Shown here piece by piece: positions 1 through 8,698 of a stretch of 64,000 nt of DNA. This DNA is from an uncultured Planctomycetaceae bacterium. Its GTDB lineage: Bacteria > Planctomycetota > Planctomycetia > Planctomycetales > Planctomycetaceae. The notes under the pieces are model-generated. The model did no database searches and was not told the DNA's origin. It was given only the letters and a program-made list of their open reading frames with translations. Where the stretch lies: the NCBI GenBank assembly GCA_943787265.1, contig CALSLT010000042.1, forward strand, positions 49,014 through 113,013. Direction: 5' to 3'. The first letter of the stretch is position 1. Each line of letters opens with the position of its first letter. Both the position numbers and the translations under genes were made by a program.

Positions 1-63
1 TAACCGAGCAAGTAGTCGATAAACCGCCGCCCGTTCAGCTCGATCAAAATCCGTCGAAGCCAT
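1..63 (-). CDS. N-terminal fragment of a possible BluB/nitroreductase-family protein
   Basis: The minus strand opens with an ATG at 63 and runs off the left edge of the window, giving 21 residues that begin MASTDFDRAERAAVY. An AAAAAGG Shine-Dalgarno-like stretch lies about 8 bases upstream of the ATG, which supports a real start. The phrase F-x-x-x-ERAAVYR resembles the N-terminus of BluB (5,6-dimethylbenzimidazole synthase, a flavin enzyme of cobalamin lower-ligand synthesis), where a similar helix precedes an RRD motif. Only this short piece is visible, so the family call is tentative; the coding call rests on the ribosome binding site and the open frame. Confidence 0.35.
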   Translation of the reverse strand, partial: MASTDFDRAERAAVYRLLARL

Positions 64-288
64 TGAATGCCTTTTTCATGTCGCGATAGAACAAGCACCA
101 TCCAGCATTGTGACGACTAACAGATTTTTCGCCAAGGAATGCAGCCCCAACGGAAGTCTCCGGACCGATCGGAATGTGGACAGCACCTCTCTGACTTGAA
201 TGTGCACACATTCTTGAAGACACCGAAAGTCTTCAAGAACGGCGTCTCGCCACTTCCACTGAACCTCGGGAGCATTCCAGACTGGGAA

Positions 289-2127
289 TCAGAAGCCAGC
301 CGGCGTCGTGCCTGGAGCGGTTTTCAACTGACCGGCCGAAGAGGCGGCGTGGTAGGGGATTCGGAAGACGATGTCGCCTTCCGCGTCAGGAGCGAACGAA
401 CTCACGACCTTATTGCCGGAATCGTCCACGCCGTCAGGGCCAACGGAATAGATCATGGCTTCGTCATTCGCGAATGAAAGCCTGAGTGGCCCACCGCCGA
501 ATGGGTCAATCGGTACGAATGACACGCCCGACCTTCGGACGGCTGTAAGCAGGTCCGGAGGCGGTTCAGTGTGCTCAAGTTCCCAGCGACGAACGGAAAG
601 AACGCAGTGCAACGAATTGAGCGTTGTCTCCCACCATGTAGTTCTATCGGCGAGTTCGGTGAGTTTTGACAAGTCCCCCAAAAATGCAGTATCCACCAGC
701 AGTTTCTTTTCGGATGCGAGAGTCGCCTCACGACGGATTTTTGCGTTGCTGCTGGAAACTTTGAAAAGCTCCGTCCAGATCGCATCCAACGTGTCCCGCT
801 CGGCTTCGAAGTCTTCGGTGACGAAGGATGCAAGCTTCGCGTCGATTTCGGCGGCTCGGCTTGTCACATGCTCAACGCCGGCCTTTGACGCCAACAGATA
901 GCCGGGCGATACCGAATCCACAACTGGCGGCTGGCTACCACCGGCGTGAACTTCGTTCGCAAGTCGAGTTTCCGGCAAGAGGCCAGTACCACTCCGCAAA
1001 TCCTGCAGCAGAGTCCGCAGAAGCAGATACTCGGCACGCAACCCTTCGATGAAGGGGCTCATTGCTTCCGCTCGATGCCGAGTGATTAGCTGCGTGATAC
1101 GGTCACAGTCACCGACAGTGAATTCCGGGCGAGCAACCAGATCAGGAACGAGACTGAGCATCGTTTGGTCAATTGCCAACGATGCCAACTGAGTTTCAAT
1201 TCTGCCACGAGGCCTCAGGTCTCGACTAAGCCGCAGAATTCGTTCGATGTCCGAAAGACATGTTTCGACGACAGCCGGCGGTGCGGCATCAGAAGCTCCA
1301 GCCTCTCCCACTTTTCGTCCGATTGGGCGACCATCACGCAGTGCCTGTTGGATTCTCAATGACGCAACGTTTACGGCTTCGCGTGCCGCGTTAACGTGCC
1401 GTTGTTCGGCGAAAAGATTCAGGTCGGAATCAAAGACACACCGAAGTCTTCTCTGAGCCTTCGTCAAGTCGTCGAAACATTCGTTGTACCCTGCCAGCGA
1501 CACATCCAGTGATGTGAAATCGACCGACTGCGGATTCGTTTTCCACTGACGAAACAGTGACACAAACTCCTGAGACCGCTCGCGGGCTTTCGACATATGT
1601 GGTTCACGAAAGTCTTCCGGGTAGCAGACCGCCAACTCGGAAGAAAAACCGATCAACGCGTCCAAGTACAACGGCGCGGCATTTCTTTCAGGTTCAAGTG
1701 GCGCGAACAAGTCATGCGGATTGAAAGGTCCGGCAGTGTCTAGCCATTCCGGAGCTGACGTCACGGCACCGGGCAAAACTGGTTCTGGACGATCTTCGTT
1801 TACGACACCCGATTCGGTAACTGGGTCGGTCGCTGAGGCCCCTTCACTGGCTGCCGCTGAGTCAATCTCTAATTTGGGATTCGAATCAGCTCCCAGCCAC
1901 GAACTCAACAGCATACCGCCGGCAACCAGACATCCCGCCGCCAGACCAATTGCACCGTACAACCGCCAGTACCTTGATGGCACTTCTGGTTCAAGGTACT
2001 CGGTATCACAGCGTGGGCACCGAACTTCAAACTCTTCAGCGTTTACAGGATGGCCAGAATCGTCAGTCTCAGACGCCTCGGGGCGAAATCTGAAACTGCA
2101 CTGCTCGCACTTGACGAATTTCGCCAT
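289..2127 (-). CDS. Membrane-anchored zinc-ribbon hypothetical protein
   Basis: I do not recognise a named family. The protein (612 residues from the chosen start) begins MAKFVKCEQCSF and carries a CxxC...CxxC zinc ribbon in its first 45 residues. A single transmembrane segment follows near residues 50-75 (GAIGLAAGCLVAGGMLL). The remainder is helical and polar, with no catalytic signature I can name. The C-terminus contains DPFGGGPLR and YSVGPDGVDD phrases, a tail I associate with planctomycete pseudopilin-like hypotheticals. The open frame extends 58 codons further upstream, but I chose the ATG at 2127 because AGGAAAGG lies about 10 bases before it and the zinc ribbon starts right after it. 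It lies downstream of glgB on the same strand. Function unknown. Confidence 0.75.
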   Translation of the reverse strand: MAKFVKCEQCSFRFRPEASETDDSGHPVNAEEFEVRCPRCDTEYLEPEVPSRYWRLYGAIGLAAGCLVAGGMLLSSWLGADSNPKLEIDSAAASEGASATDPVTESGVVNEDRPEPVLPGAVTSAPEWLDTAGPFNPHDLFAPLEPERNAAPLYLDALIGFSSELAVCYPEDFREPHMSKARERSQEFVSLFRQWKTNPQSVDFTSLDVSLAGYNECFDDLTKAQRRLRCVFDSDLNLFAEQRHVNAAREAVNVASLRIQQALRDGRPIGRKVGEAGASDAAPPAVVETCLSDIERILRLSRDLRPRGRIETQLASLAIDQTMLSLVPDLVARPEFTVGDCDRITQLITRHRAEAMSPFIEGLRAEYLLLRTLLQDLRSGTGLLPETRLANEVHAGGSQPPVVDSVSPGYLLASKAGVEHVTSRAAEIDAKLASFVTEDFEAERDTLDAIWTELFKVSSSNAKIRREATLASEKKLLVDTAFLGDLSKLTELADRTTWWETTLNSLHCVLSVRRWELEHTEPPPDLLTAVRRSGVSFVPIDPFGGGPLRLSFANDEAMIYSVGPDGVDDSGNKVVSSFAPDAEGDIVFRIPYHAASSAGQLKTAPGTTPAGF

Positions 2128-2378
2128 CTTCCGTTTGCCTTTCCTGACTTGCTTGCACCGACAAGAGTGTAAACGGTCCATGTCGCGTACACACGACCAC
2201 GGACGTCTTGCCCATCGGAGAATGCGGCGAAAAACGATTTTTTCGTGATCGACCAATCTGAGAATTCGATGTGAATCCCGTATTGATCTCACGGAATTCA
2301 CTCAAATTCCGAAGCATATCTGCAAACAGTACGCCGGGCCGGAAACTCACCGTTTATGAACGTCAGAAAGCATCAACG

Positions 2379-4208
2379 CTAAGCGTTAAACTGTTTCAAC
2401 ACGAGCATCCCCAACGGCGGAACATTGACCTTAATGCTGTGAGGTCGACCATGTTGAGTTTCGTCAGTTACCGCGATGTCGCCGAGGTTTCCAATGTTGC
2501 TGCCGCCGTAGATTTCGGCGTCACTGTTCAGCAGTTCGACAAACTTGCCAGTGTGAGGCACGCCGACGCAATAGTCATACTGCGGCTCCGGAGTGAAGTT
2601 CAGGACGACGACAATCGTCTCGCCATTCCTGGCGAAGCGGCAGAACGTGTAGATGCTGTGGTCGGCGTCGTCTGCGTCGATCCATGAGAATCCGTCGGCA
2701 GAACAATCCAGTTCGTACAGCGCCGGGTAGTCGCGGTAGAGACGGTTCAGGTCTCCGACGTAACGCCGCAGGCTGTCGTGCGAGGGCTCTTTCAGCAGTT
2801 CCCAGTCGAGCTGATCATCGTGATTCCACTCAGACCGCTGCCCGAACTCAGACCCCATAAACAGCAACTTCTTACCGGGAGTCGTGTACTGATACCCGTA
2901 AAGCAGCCGAAGATTTGCAAACTTCTGCCAGTCATCGCCCGGCATCTTCTCGAGCAACGAACCTTTGCCATGCACGACTTCGTCGTGAGACAGCGGCAGG
3001 ACAAAGTTCTCTGAGAAGGCGTAGATCGATCGAAACGACAACTCGCCCTGATGATGCTTCCGGTGGATCGGATCCCTGCTGATATAACTCAGCGAATCAT
3101 GCATCCAACCCATGTCCCACTTCATCGTGAAACCGAGCCCGCCCTCAAAAACCGGACGAGACACACCACCCCATGACGTCGACTCTTCGGCAATCATCAG
3201 AATGCCTGGATACTCGCCGTGCAGTTGCGTGTTGAGGTCTTTCAGAAAGCTGACGGCTTCCAGGTTCTCGCGGCCACCATGCTCGTTGGGGATCCATTCG
3301 CCGTCCTCTCGCGAATAATCGAGGTAGAGCATCGACGCCACCGCGTCGACTCGCAGACCGTCTATGTGGTAATTCTCGATCCAGAACTCTGCTGATGACG
3401 TTAGGAAGTCACGAACTTCGCCACGGCCGTAGTTGAAAATGTAAGTCTTCCAGTCCGGGTGATAGCCCTTGCGAGGGTCTTCGTGCTCGTAAAGTGCTGT
3501 CCCGTCAAAGCGAGCCAGACCGTGAGCATCCGACGGAAAGTGAGCGGGTACCCAATCGACTATTACTCCAATGCCGCTTTCGTGACACTTGTCGATGAAG
3601 AATCGAAAGTCGTCCGGCGTACCAAACCGACTCGTTGGAGCCATGTAGTTAGTGACCTGGTAACCCCAGGAGCCATCGAACGGAAACTCCGACACAGGCA
3701 TCAGCTCGATGTGCGTGTAGCCGAGTTCTTTGACGTACGAAACCAAATCGACGGCCAGGTCGCGGTAGTTATGATAGGTCCGCTCATCCCACGGTCGTCT
3801 CCACGATCCTAGATGAACTTCGTAGATCGAGACCGGCTGCTCCAACCAGTTCGAACTCGCTCGGTCAATGAGCCAGCTTTCGTCTTCCCACTTGTACTGA
3901 TCGAGGTCGTAAACAATGGCCGCGGTTTTCGGCGGCAATTCGGTGTAGAAGGCGAACGGGTCGGATTTGTCGAGCAATTGTCCGTCACGAGTGCGAATGC
4001 TGAATTTGTACGCGGTTCCGTGCGACGCTCCAGGAATGAACCCTTCCCAGACACCAGTGTCACTCGAATTCAACCAGTCCTGGCCATGCTGCCAGCCGTT
4101 GCCGTCGGTCAGCACGCTGACTTCCGTCGCGTTCGGAGCCCAGACTTTGAAACTTGCGCCAGCAACGCCATCTCGCTCAACAAGTTGTGCACCAAGTATG
4201 TCGCCCAT
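2379..4208 (-). CDS. glgB: 1,4-alpha-glucan branching enzyme GlgB
   Basis: A GH13 branching enzyme of 609 residues that cuts alpha-1,4 glucan chains and reattaches them as alpha-1,6 branches during cytoplasmic glycogen synthesis. The N-terminal CBM48-type domain (FKVWAPNATEVSVL) is followed by the (beta/alpha)8 barrel. Visible active-site motifs are GYTHIELMPVSEFPFDGSWGY, GLRVDAVASMLYLDY with the nucleophile Asp, LMIAEES with the acid/base Glu, and LPLSHDEVVHGKGSL. The length is a little short for the family, lacking the extra N-terminal module of the E. coli enzyme. Start chosen at 4208, where AGGAG lies 8 bases upstream; the frame could begin 13 codons earlier, without a good ribosome binding site. 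It follows glgC on the same strand after 124 bases, so the two probably form a glycogen operon. Confidence 0.96.
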   Translation of the reverse strand: MGDILGAQLVERDGVAGASFKVWAPNATEVSVLTDGNGWQHGQDWLNSSDTGVWEGFIPGASHGTAYKFSIRTRDGQLLDKSDPFAFYTELPPKTAAIVYDLDQYKWEDESWLIDRASSNWLEQPVSIYEVHLGSWRRPWDERTYHNYRDLAVDLVSYVKELGYTHIELMPVSEFPFDGSWGYQVTNYMAPTSRFGTPDDFRFFIDKCHESGIGVIVDWVPAHFPSDAHGLARFDGTALYEHEDPRKGYHPDWKTYIFNYGRGEVRDFLTSSAEFWIENYHIDGLRVDAVASMLYLDYSREDGEWIPNEHGGRENLEAVSFLKDLNTQLHGEYPGILMIAEESTSWGGVSRPVFEGGLGFTMKWDMGWMHDSLSYISRDPIHRKHHQGELSFRSIYAFSENFVLPLSHDEVVHGKGSLLEKMPGDDWQKFANLRLLYGYQYTTPGKKLLFMGSEFGQRSEWNHDDQLDWELLKEPSHDSLRRYVGDLNRLYRDYPALYELDCSADGFSWIDADDADHSIYTFCRFARNGETIVVVLNFTPEPQYDYCVGVPHTGKFVELLNSDAEIYGGSNIGNLGDIAVTDETQHGRPHSIKVNVPPLGMLVLKQFNA

Positions 4209-4332
4209 CTTCTCCGCTCCTGAACTCTCTTCGTATTCGCCAACCACCGGATCATTGAACGCACCGGTCGTTGCTGCTCCGCATTCTTAATGACATATAC
4301 TGCGTGGCAAAAAGTGCGAGTGCTTCGATTTG

Positions 4333-5586
4333 CTAAGCATGATGCTCAAAGGACGCCATCTGTGGGACAACCGTAATTCCCGACTCGGTCACTGTGAATC
4401 CGCGAGCTTCGTCGGCAGCCTGATCGAAACCGACTTCTGCTCCTTCGGGAATGAACACGCCTCGGTCAACAATCGCACGTTGCACTTTCGCGTTACGACC
4501 AATCTTCACATCCGGCAGCAGGATTGAATCGTTGACGGTCGCCCAACTGTTGACTCGAACGCCCCGCGACAGGATGCACCGATTGACCTGGCCGCCTGAA
4601 ACAACACATCCACTGCTGACCATACTGTCCAGGGCGTGGCCTTTTCGGTCCGACTGAGAATCGCTGGCTGGAGTCTGAAAAACAAACTTCGGCGGCGGCA
4701 GAGGCGGAAAGTAAGTCCTGATCGGCCAGCTATGGTCGTACAGATCGAGCGCCGGCGTGGTCGCGATCAGATCCATATTTGCTTCGTAGTAAGCTTCCAG
4801 CGTCCCGACATCGCGCCAATAGATGGCGTTGCCTGTCTTTGGATCCTCGAACGGAAATGCCTGAACTTTGTGCGTGTTGATGATCGAGGGGATGATGTTC
4901 TTGCCGAAGTCTCGCGAACTGTCCGGATTCGTCGCGTCCTGGCAAAGTTGCTCCAGCAGAAAATCCGTCTTGAAAATATAGATTCCGGTCGAAGCCAGAG
5001 CTCGATCCGGATCGTTCGGCATCGCTTCGGGGAATTCCGGCTTCTCATTGAACTTTGTGACGCGGCGATCCCCATCGATCGACATCACTCCGAATTCCCG
5101 CGCTTCATCCAGACTGACCGGCAGGCAGCCGATTGTTGCGTCGGCATTCGTTTCGACGTGGTTCCGGAGCATCTCCCGGTAATCCATCGTGTAGATGTGG
5201 TCGCCTGAAAGAATCAGAATGTGTTCGGCAGAATGCTGCTCGATCGAGTAAATATTCTGGTAAACGGCATCTGCCGTCCCCATGTACCAATCTTCGCTCA
5301 GACGCTGCTGCGGCGGCAGAATGTCGATGAACTCGTTCAAATGACGGTTCAGAAACCGCCAGCCCTGGTTGATGTGCCGGTCGAGGCTGCCTGATTTATA
5401 CTGAGTCAGAATCAGCATTCGCCGCAAGTCGCTGTTAATACAGTTCGACAGCGCAAAATCGACAATTCGATAGATGCCGCCGAACGGTACGGCCGGCTTG
5501 GCCCGCTCAGTTGTGAGCGGTTCCAAACGTGACCCTTTACCCCCGGCCATGATCAGCGTCAGAACTTTGTTTGCAAGTTGGTCCAA
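4333..5586 (-). CDS. glgC: Glucose-1-phosphate adenylyltransferase GlgC, TTG start
   Basis: ADP-glucose pyrophosphorylase, 417 residues, making ADP-glucose from glucose-1-phosphate and ATP, the committed step of bacterial glycogen synthesis. The nucleotidyltransferase motif LIMAGGKGSRLEPLT is at residues 11-25, followed by AKPAVPFGGIYRIVDFALSN and the ILSGDHIYTMDY loop. The C-terminal left-handed beta-helix hexapeptide repeats appear around VSSGCVVSGG and CILSRGVRVNSWA. The start codon is TTG at 5586: GGAGG lies about 9 bases upstream, and the only nearby ATG falls inside the nucleotide-binding loop and cannot be the start. It sits directly upstream of glgB. Allosteric control by glycolytic intermediates is known for the family but cannot be judged here. 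Confidence 0.96.
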   Translation of the reverse strand: MDQLANKVLTLIMAGGKGSRLEPLTTERAKPAVPFGGIYRIVDFALSNCINSDLRRMLILTQYKSGSLDRHINQGWRFLNRHLNEFIDILPPQQRLSEDWYMGTADAVYQNIYSIEQHSAEHILILSGDHIYTMDYREMLRNHVETNADATIGCLPVSLDEAREFGVMSIDGDRRVTKFNEKPEFPEAMPNDPDRALASTGIYIFKTDFLLEQLCQDATNPDSSRDFGKNIIPSIINTHKVQAFPFEDPKTGNAIYWRDVGTLEAYYEANMDLIATTPALDLYDHSWPIRTYFPPLPPPKFVFQTPASDSQSDRKGHALDSMVSSGCVVSGGQVNRCILSRGVRVNSWATVNDSILLPDVKIGRNAKVQRAIVDRGVFIPEGAEVGFDQAADEARGFTVTESGITVVPQMASFEHHA

Positions 5587-6071
5587 CTGGTTGTGCCTCC
5601 GTCTGCGCTGCGTGACGTCCTAAGCAGGTATCGACATCGTCCACGGTCGATATTGGCCGGGATTCCTGGCCGTCGTCACGAAATTCCATCGTCGCGGATG
5701 ATTCAGCATTCGGCCCGTAGAAGCAACAGACCTCTTCGTCAGATCCAGATCGCTGCGTTTTGATTGCCGGCATCGAGAATCTTATGAAGATTCGATGTTT
5801 TTCTCCTCAGGCTGCGGTTTGTGCATTTCAAAAATTCGACAATGCTTTTAGCTTTCGGCCCGCTTCTTGCATCTGTCTCACGGATCGGGACAACCGCTTG
5901 CAAGACATCGCCGCATGCACAGTTTTGCGGCAGTGTTGCCTGAGTCCTGCTCCTCGAGATCGACTGAGAATCTGGACCGATCCAGAATTTACAAAAGGCG
6001 CTGTAATTATTGGTTCACATTTTGTGACCGATCAGCCGCCAGACAACCGTCAAAGGAAATCGAGTTTTAAA
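5587..6071. other. Intergenic region between divergent glgC and BON gene
   Basis: 485 bases without a supportable gene. It must hold the glgC promoter on the minus strand. Two small features stand out: an imperfect hairpin followed by five T on the plus strand at about 5771-5803, with no plus-strand gene in front of it, and a short palindrome TCACA-TTT-TGTGA at 6015-6027, about 45 bases ahead of the BON gene start. Neither has enough support to name. Confidence 0.4.
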
Positions 6072-6321
6072 ATGAGTGCGTCGTCTACAATGGAATGTAC
6101 AGTTTCAATCGGAAGTGAAATTCAGGAACGCATGGAGCAGTTCCTGAAGTCACGCATCCTGAGCGGTTTCTCGCGTCTTTCAGTGCGACTTCAAAGAAGG
6201 CATGCTATTGATTCGAGGCAAAGTCGGCTCCTACTACGCCAAGCAGCTTGCACAGGAATTTGCCCGGCAAATCCCCGGTGTTGAGCAAGTGGCGAATCAC
6301 CTGACTGTCGAAAAGGCGTGA
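6072..6321 (+). pseudogene. BON-domain protein, split by one frameshift
   Basis: Two frames together encode one small BON-domain protein of about 82 residues. The first frame starts at ATG 6072 and gives ...IQERMEQFLKSRILSG; the second gives VFQCDFKEGMLLIRGKVGSYY, AKQLAQEFARQIPGVEQV and ANHLTVEKA, ending at TGA 6319-6321. The second half has the typical BON pattern: a glycine in beta-strand LLIRGKV, then a helix, then GVxxVxNxLxV. The frames join if one base is removed from the TTT at 6167-6169. BON domains are thought to bind phospholipid or act as small periplasmic or cytoplasmic interaction modules; the role here is unknown. The break may be a sequencing error rather than decay, as the next gene has three similar homopolymer indels. 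Confidence 0.6.
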
Positions 6322-6367
6322 CGTCGGTTTCGAGCGAACCTGCACACTCCATGCGCGACGCATGGGC

Positions 6368-7265
6368 TCATACGTCGCAGACGCTGGCAGCATGACGTAG
6401 CGCTGCGACCGGATCGTCCCAGGTCGGTATGAATTCCTGAGCGACGAAGCCCTTGTACCCCGGTTTCCAGAATCGCCTTCATGATAGGCGGGTAGTTGAT
6501 TTCCTGCGTGTCGTCGAGCTCAGCTCGACCAGGATTCCCCGCCGTGTGGTAATGGCCAATCACGTCTTTGTACTGTCGGATTCGGCGGATCACGTCTCCG
6601 TTCATCATTTGAACGTGGTAGATGTCGAACAGAAGCTTCATATTGGGCGATCCAACTTGCTCGATCAGCTTCACACAGAAGTCGACGTCGTCACCAAAAT
6701 AGCCCGGATGCCCTTTCATTGGGTGAGAGCCATCTCGCGAGTTGAGATGCTCCAGGCACAGGTTAATGCCCTTCTCCTCAGCATAACCGATGACAGACTT
6801 CCACAGTTCGACGCAGTTCTTCGCCCCCTGCTCGTCTGAAATCCCTTCTTCGCGCATGCCCGTAAAGTAATCACGCTCGGGCAGCCCACTTCTACCGCTA
6901 TGTCGATACTCGCCCGTAGTTTCTCGGCACACATTTTGTGGTTGGCCGCGTTGAACGGCCCGGTTTTGAATCCGTGGCTACTTACCAGAGAAATCTTCAA
7001 ACCGAGTTCGAGAGCGGCGGGGTAATACTTTGGCGAGATTCCCTTCGATCGCCTCCAAACCGATGTCTCGGCAGTGCTTCGCCAGGTCGACAGGCTTCAT
7101 CGGGTTGAAACACCAACCCATGACCGACTGCCGGATCCGTTTGTTCGTAATGCGAAAATCGTCAGCAACCGAACCCTGCGGTGCCTGAGCACTCGCCGAT
7201 CGTCCAGCAACGAACAACCCTGCCGCTCCAACGGCACCTAACATTTCACGTCGTGTCTGAGTCAT
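6368..7265 (-). pseudogene. Tat-exported sugar phosphate isomerase/epimerase, three frameshifts
   Basis: A TIM-barrel xylose-isomerase-like protein (hydroxypyruvate isomerase/IolE type) spread over several frames. The N-terminus, from ATG 7265, has a twin-arginine signal (MTQTRREMLGAVGAAGLF) and reads to about 7030. The next part gives LKISLVSSHGFKTGPFN and KLRASIDIAVEVGCPSVIT. The third gives FTGMREEGISDEQ, INLCLEHLNSRDG, KLLFDIYHVQMMNGD and VIGHYHTAGNPGRAELD. The end reads KGFVAQEFIPTWDDPVAALR in another frame, stopping at 6368-6370. The Glu, Asp and His metal-site residues typical of the fold are present. All three indels fit one-base changes in short homopolymers: TTT 7029-7031, AAA 6864-6866 and CCCC 6458-6461 (plus-strand letters). 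It lies last in a run with the DUF1552 gene and aminotransferase. Confidence 0.8.
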
Positions 7266-7305
7266 GCCGGAAATTCCTGGTGAGTGGTAGGTTGAGTGTT
7301 CCTTC

Positions 7306-8649
7306 CTAGACAAGTCCGTTAAGCGTGCTCGTGGCGTCTCGAAACTCGTTCGTCTCGATGCCCATCTTCTGAATGTACGTCAGCAGCAGATTCGACAACG
7401 GCGGATGATTGTCCTTGTCAAAAACAAGATGCTGCCCCTGCTTCAGTCCAAGTCCTCGCCCCCCCGCAGTGATCAGCGGAAGATCTTTCGGAGAATGTCC
7501 GCCGCCATCTCCGCTGTTCATGCCCGAGCCAAACATGATGAGCGTATGGTCGAGCATGTTTCGATCGCCGTCCTCGGTCGCTTTAAGAAACTCCATAAAC
7601 CGACCAAGCCGCTCCAGGTGAAAGCGGTCGATTTTTCCGAGTCCCGTCAGCATCCCCGCATCGCCGCCGTGATGCGAAAGCTCATGGTGATTCTCCCCGC
7701 CGCCGCCATACCCACCAGCTTCGCGCGACCATTCGAACGAGATCACTCGTGTGGTGTCCGTCAGAAACGACAGGTACGAAAGCTCCAGCATCACGTCGAT
7801 CCACATCGGTCGATCGTGAGCATTGTGCGACTGCATGGAAAGCTGCAGGTCCTTCTCTGGAACTTCCGGCTTGGGAACATCCACCCAGTCTTCCAGCCGC
7901 TGAACGCGCTGTTCCGTTTCTCGAACTGAGGACAAGTATTGATCGAGCTTCTTCTGGTCCGTCTGTCCCAACTTCGCCCGCAACGACTTCGCTTCTCCAA
8001 GTACACTGTCGAGAACTGACTTCTTAACGGCGTACCTCTTTAACGTTGCCTGTCGATCGGCTGAACTCTCTGGAATGAACAACCGATCGAACAGCCGACG
8101 CGGCGAGTTCTCCGCAGGAACCGGTGTCCCGCTTCGGTCAAACGAAAGCGTATGGCTATGCCCGGCCGAGCCCGTTCCCGAGTTATCTGAAAGCTGCAGC
8201 GATGAAAATCGCGTTTGCTTGCCGTGCAGTTCAGCCGCCACCTGGTCGGCGGAAATCGAGTTTGCGTAATCGCTGCCCGGAACGGCTTGCAGGTCCGCAC
8301 CGGTCAGCCAGGTGTCAGCACCGCTGTGCCCACCTTTCGATGCCGGATGCCCAAGACCTGAAATTACCGAGAAATCCGATCGGTGATCTTTCAAAACTTC
8401 CAAAGTCGGAGAAAGCGTATAGCCGGTCCCCTGCCCCGTCGGCTTCCACTCGGACATATTCACGCCGTTGGGAACGTAGCAGCAGATCATTCGAGGGTGA
8501 ACACCGTGCGATTTCTCCCACGGACGAAACTTCGACGGGGCTGCACTTGCCCGAGGGATCATCGCATCGAGCAATGGCAAACTCAGACACGTTCCGAGTC
8601 CACGCAAAACGTGCCGGCGAGACAGCGGCCGATTGTTAAAAACTGCCAT
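7306..8649 (-). CDS. DUF1552 domain protein with Tat-like signal
   Basis: A 447-residue DUF1552 protein, a planctomycete-rich family of exported proteins with no established biochemical function. The N-terminus MAVFNNRPLSRRHVLRGLG has a paired arginine and a hydrophobic stretch ending in ASA, consistent with Tat export. Family landmarks include the FSVISGLGHP phrase, HSGADTWLTGA, the GTGSAGHSHTLSFDRSGTPV segment and, near the end, LIMFGSGMNSGDGGGHSPKDLPLITAG, a glycine/histidine-rich loop. The start is placed at ATG 8649 (GAGGGG about 8 bases upstream) rather than 11 codons earlier. DUF1552 genes often accompany DUF1592/cytochrome-like genes, but here the upstream neighbour is an aminotransferase (49 bases away) and the downstream one an isomerase (40 bases away). 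Confidence 0.9.
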   Translation of the reverse strand: MAVFNNRPLSRRHVLRGLGTCLSLPLLDAMIPRASAAPSKFRPWEKSHGVHPRMICCYVPNGVNMSEWKPTGQGTGYTLSPTLEVLKDHRSDFSVISGLGHPASKGGHSGADTWLTGADLQAVPGSDYANSISADQVAAELHGKQTRFSSLQLSDNSGTGSAGHSHTLSFDRSGTPVPAENSPRRLFDRLFIPESSADRQATLKRYAVKKSVLDSVLGEAKSLRAKLGQTDQKKLDQYLSSVRETEQRVQRLEDWVDVPKPEVPEKDLQLSMQSHNAHDRPMWIDVMLELSYLSFLTDTTRVISFEWSREAGGYGGGGENHHELSHHGGDAGMLTGLGKIDRFHLERLGRFMEFLKATEDGDRNMLDHTLIMFGSGMNSGDGGGHSPKDLPLITAGGRGLGLKQGQHLVFDKDNHPPLSNLLLTYIQKMGIETNEFRDATSTLNGLV

Positions 8650-8698
8650 GACGCACCCCTCGAAACGGAAGTCCAGCAACAACGCTCAGTCCGCCACA

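Noticed and set aside
5771..5803. Hairpin with T-run on the plus strand
   Set aside because: The stem has a bulge and no plus-strand gene ends in front of it, so a terminator role is not supported.
6015..6027. TCACA-TTT-TGTGA palindrome upstream of the BON gene
   Set aside because: Too short, and its spacing differs from the known CRP-type site; could be chance.
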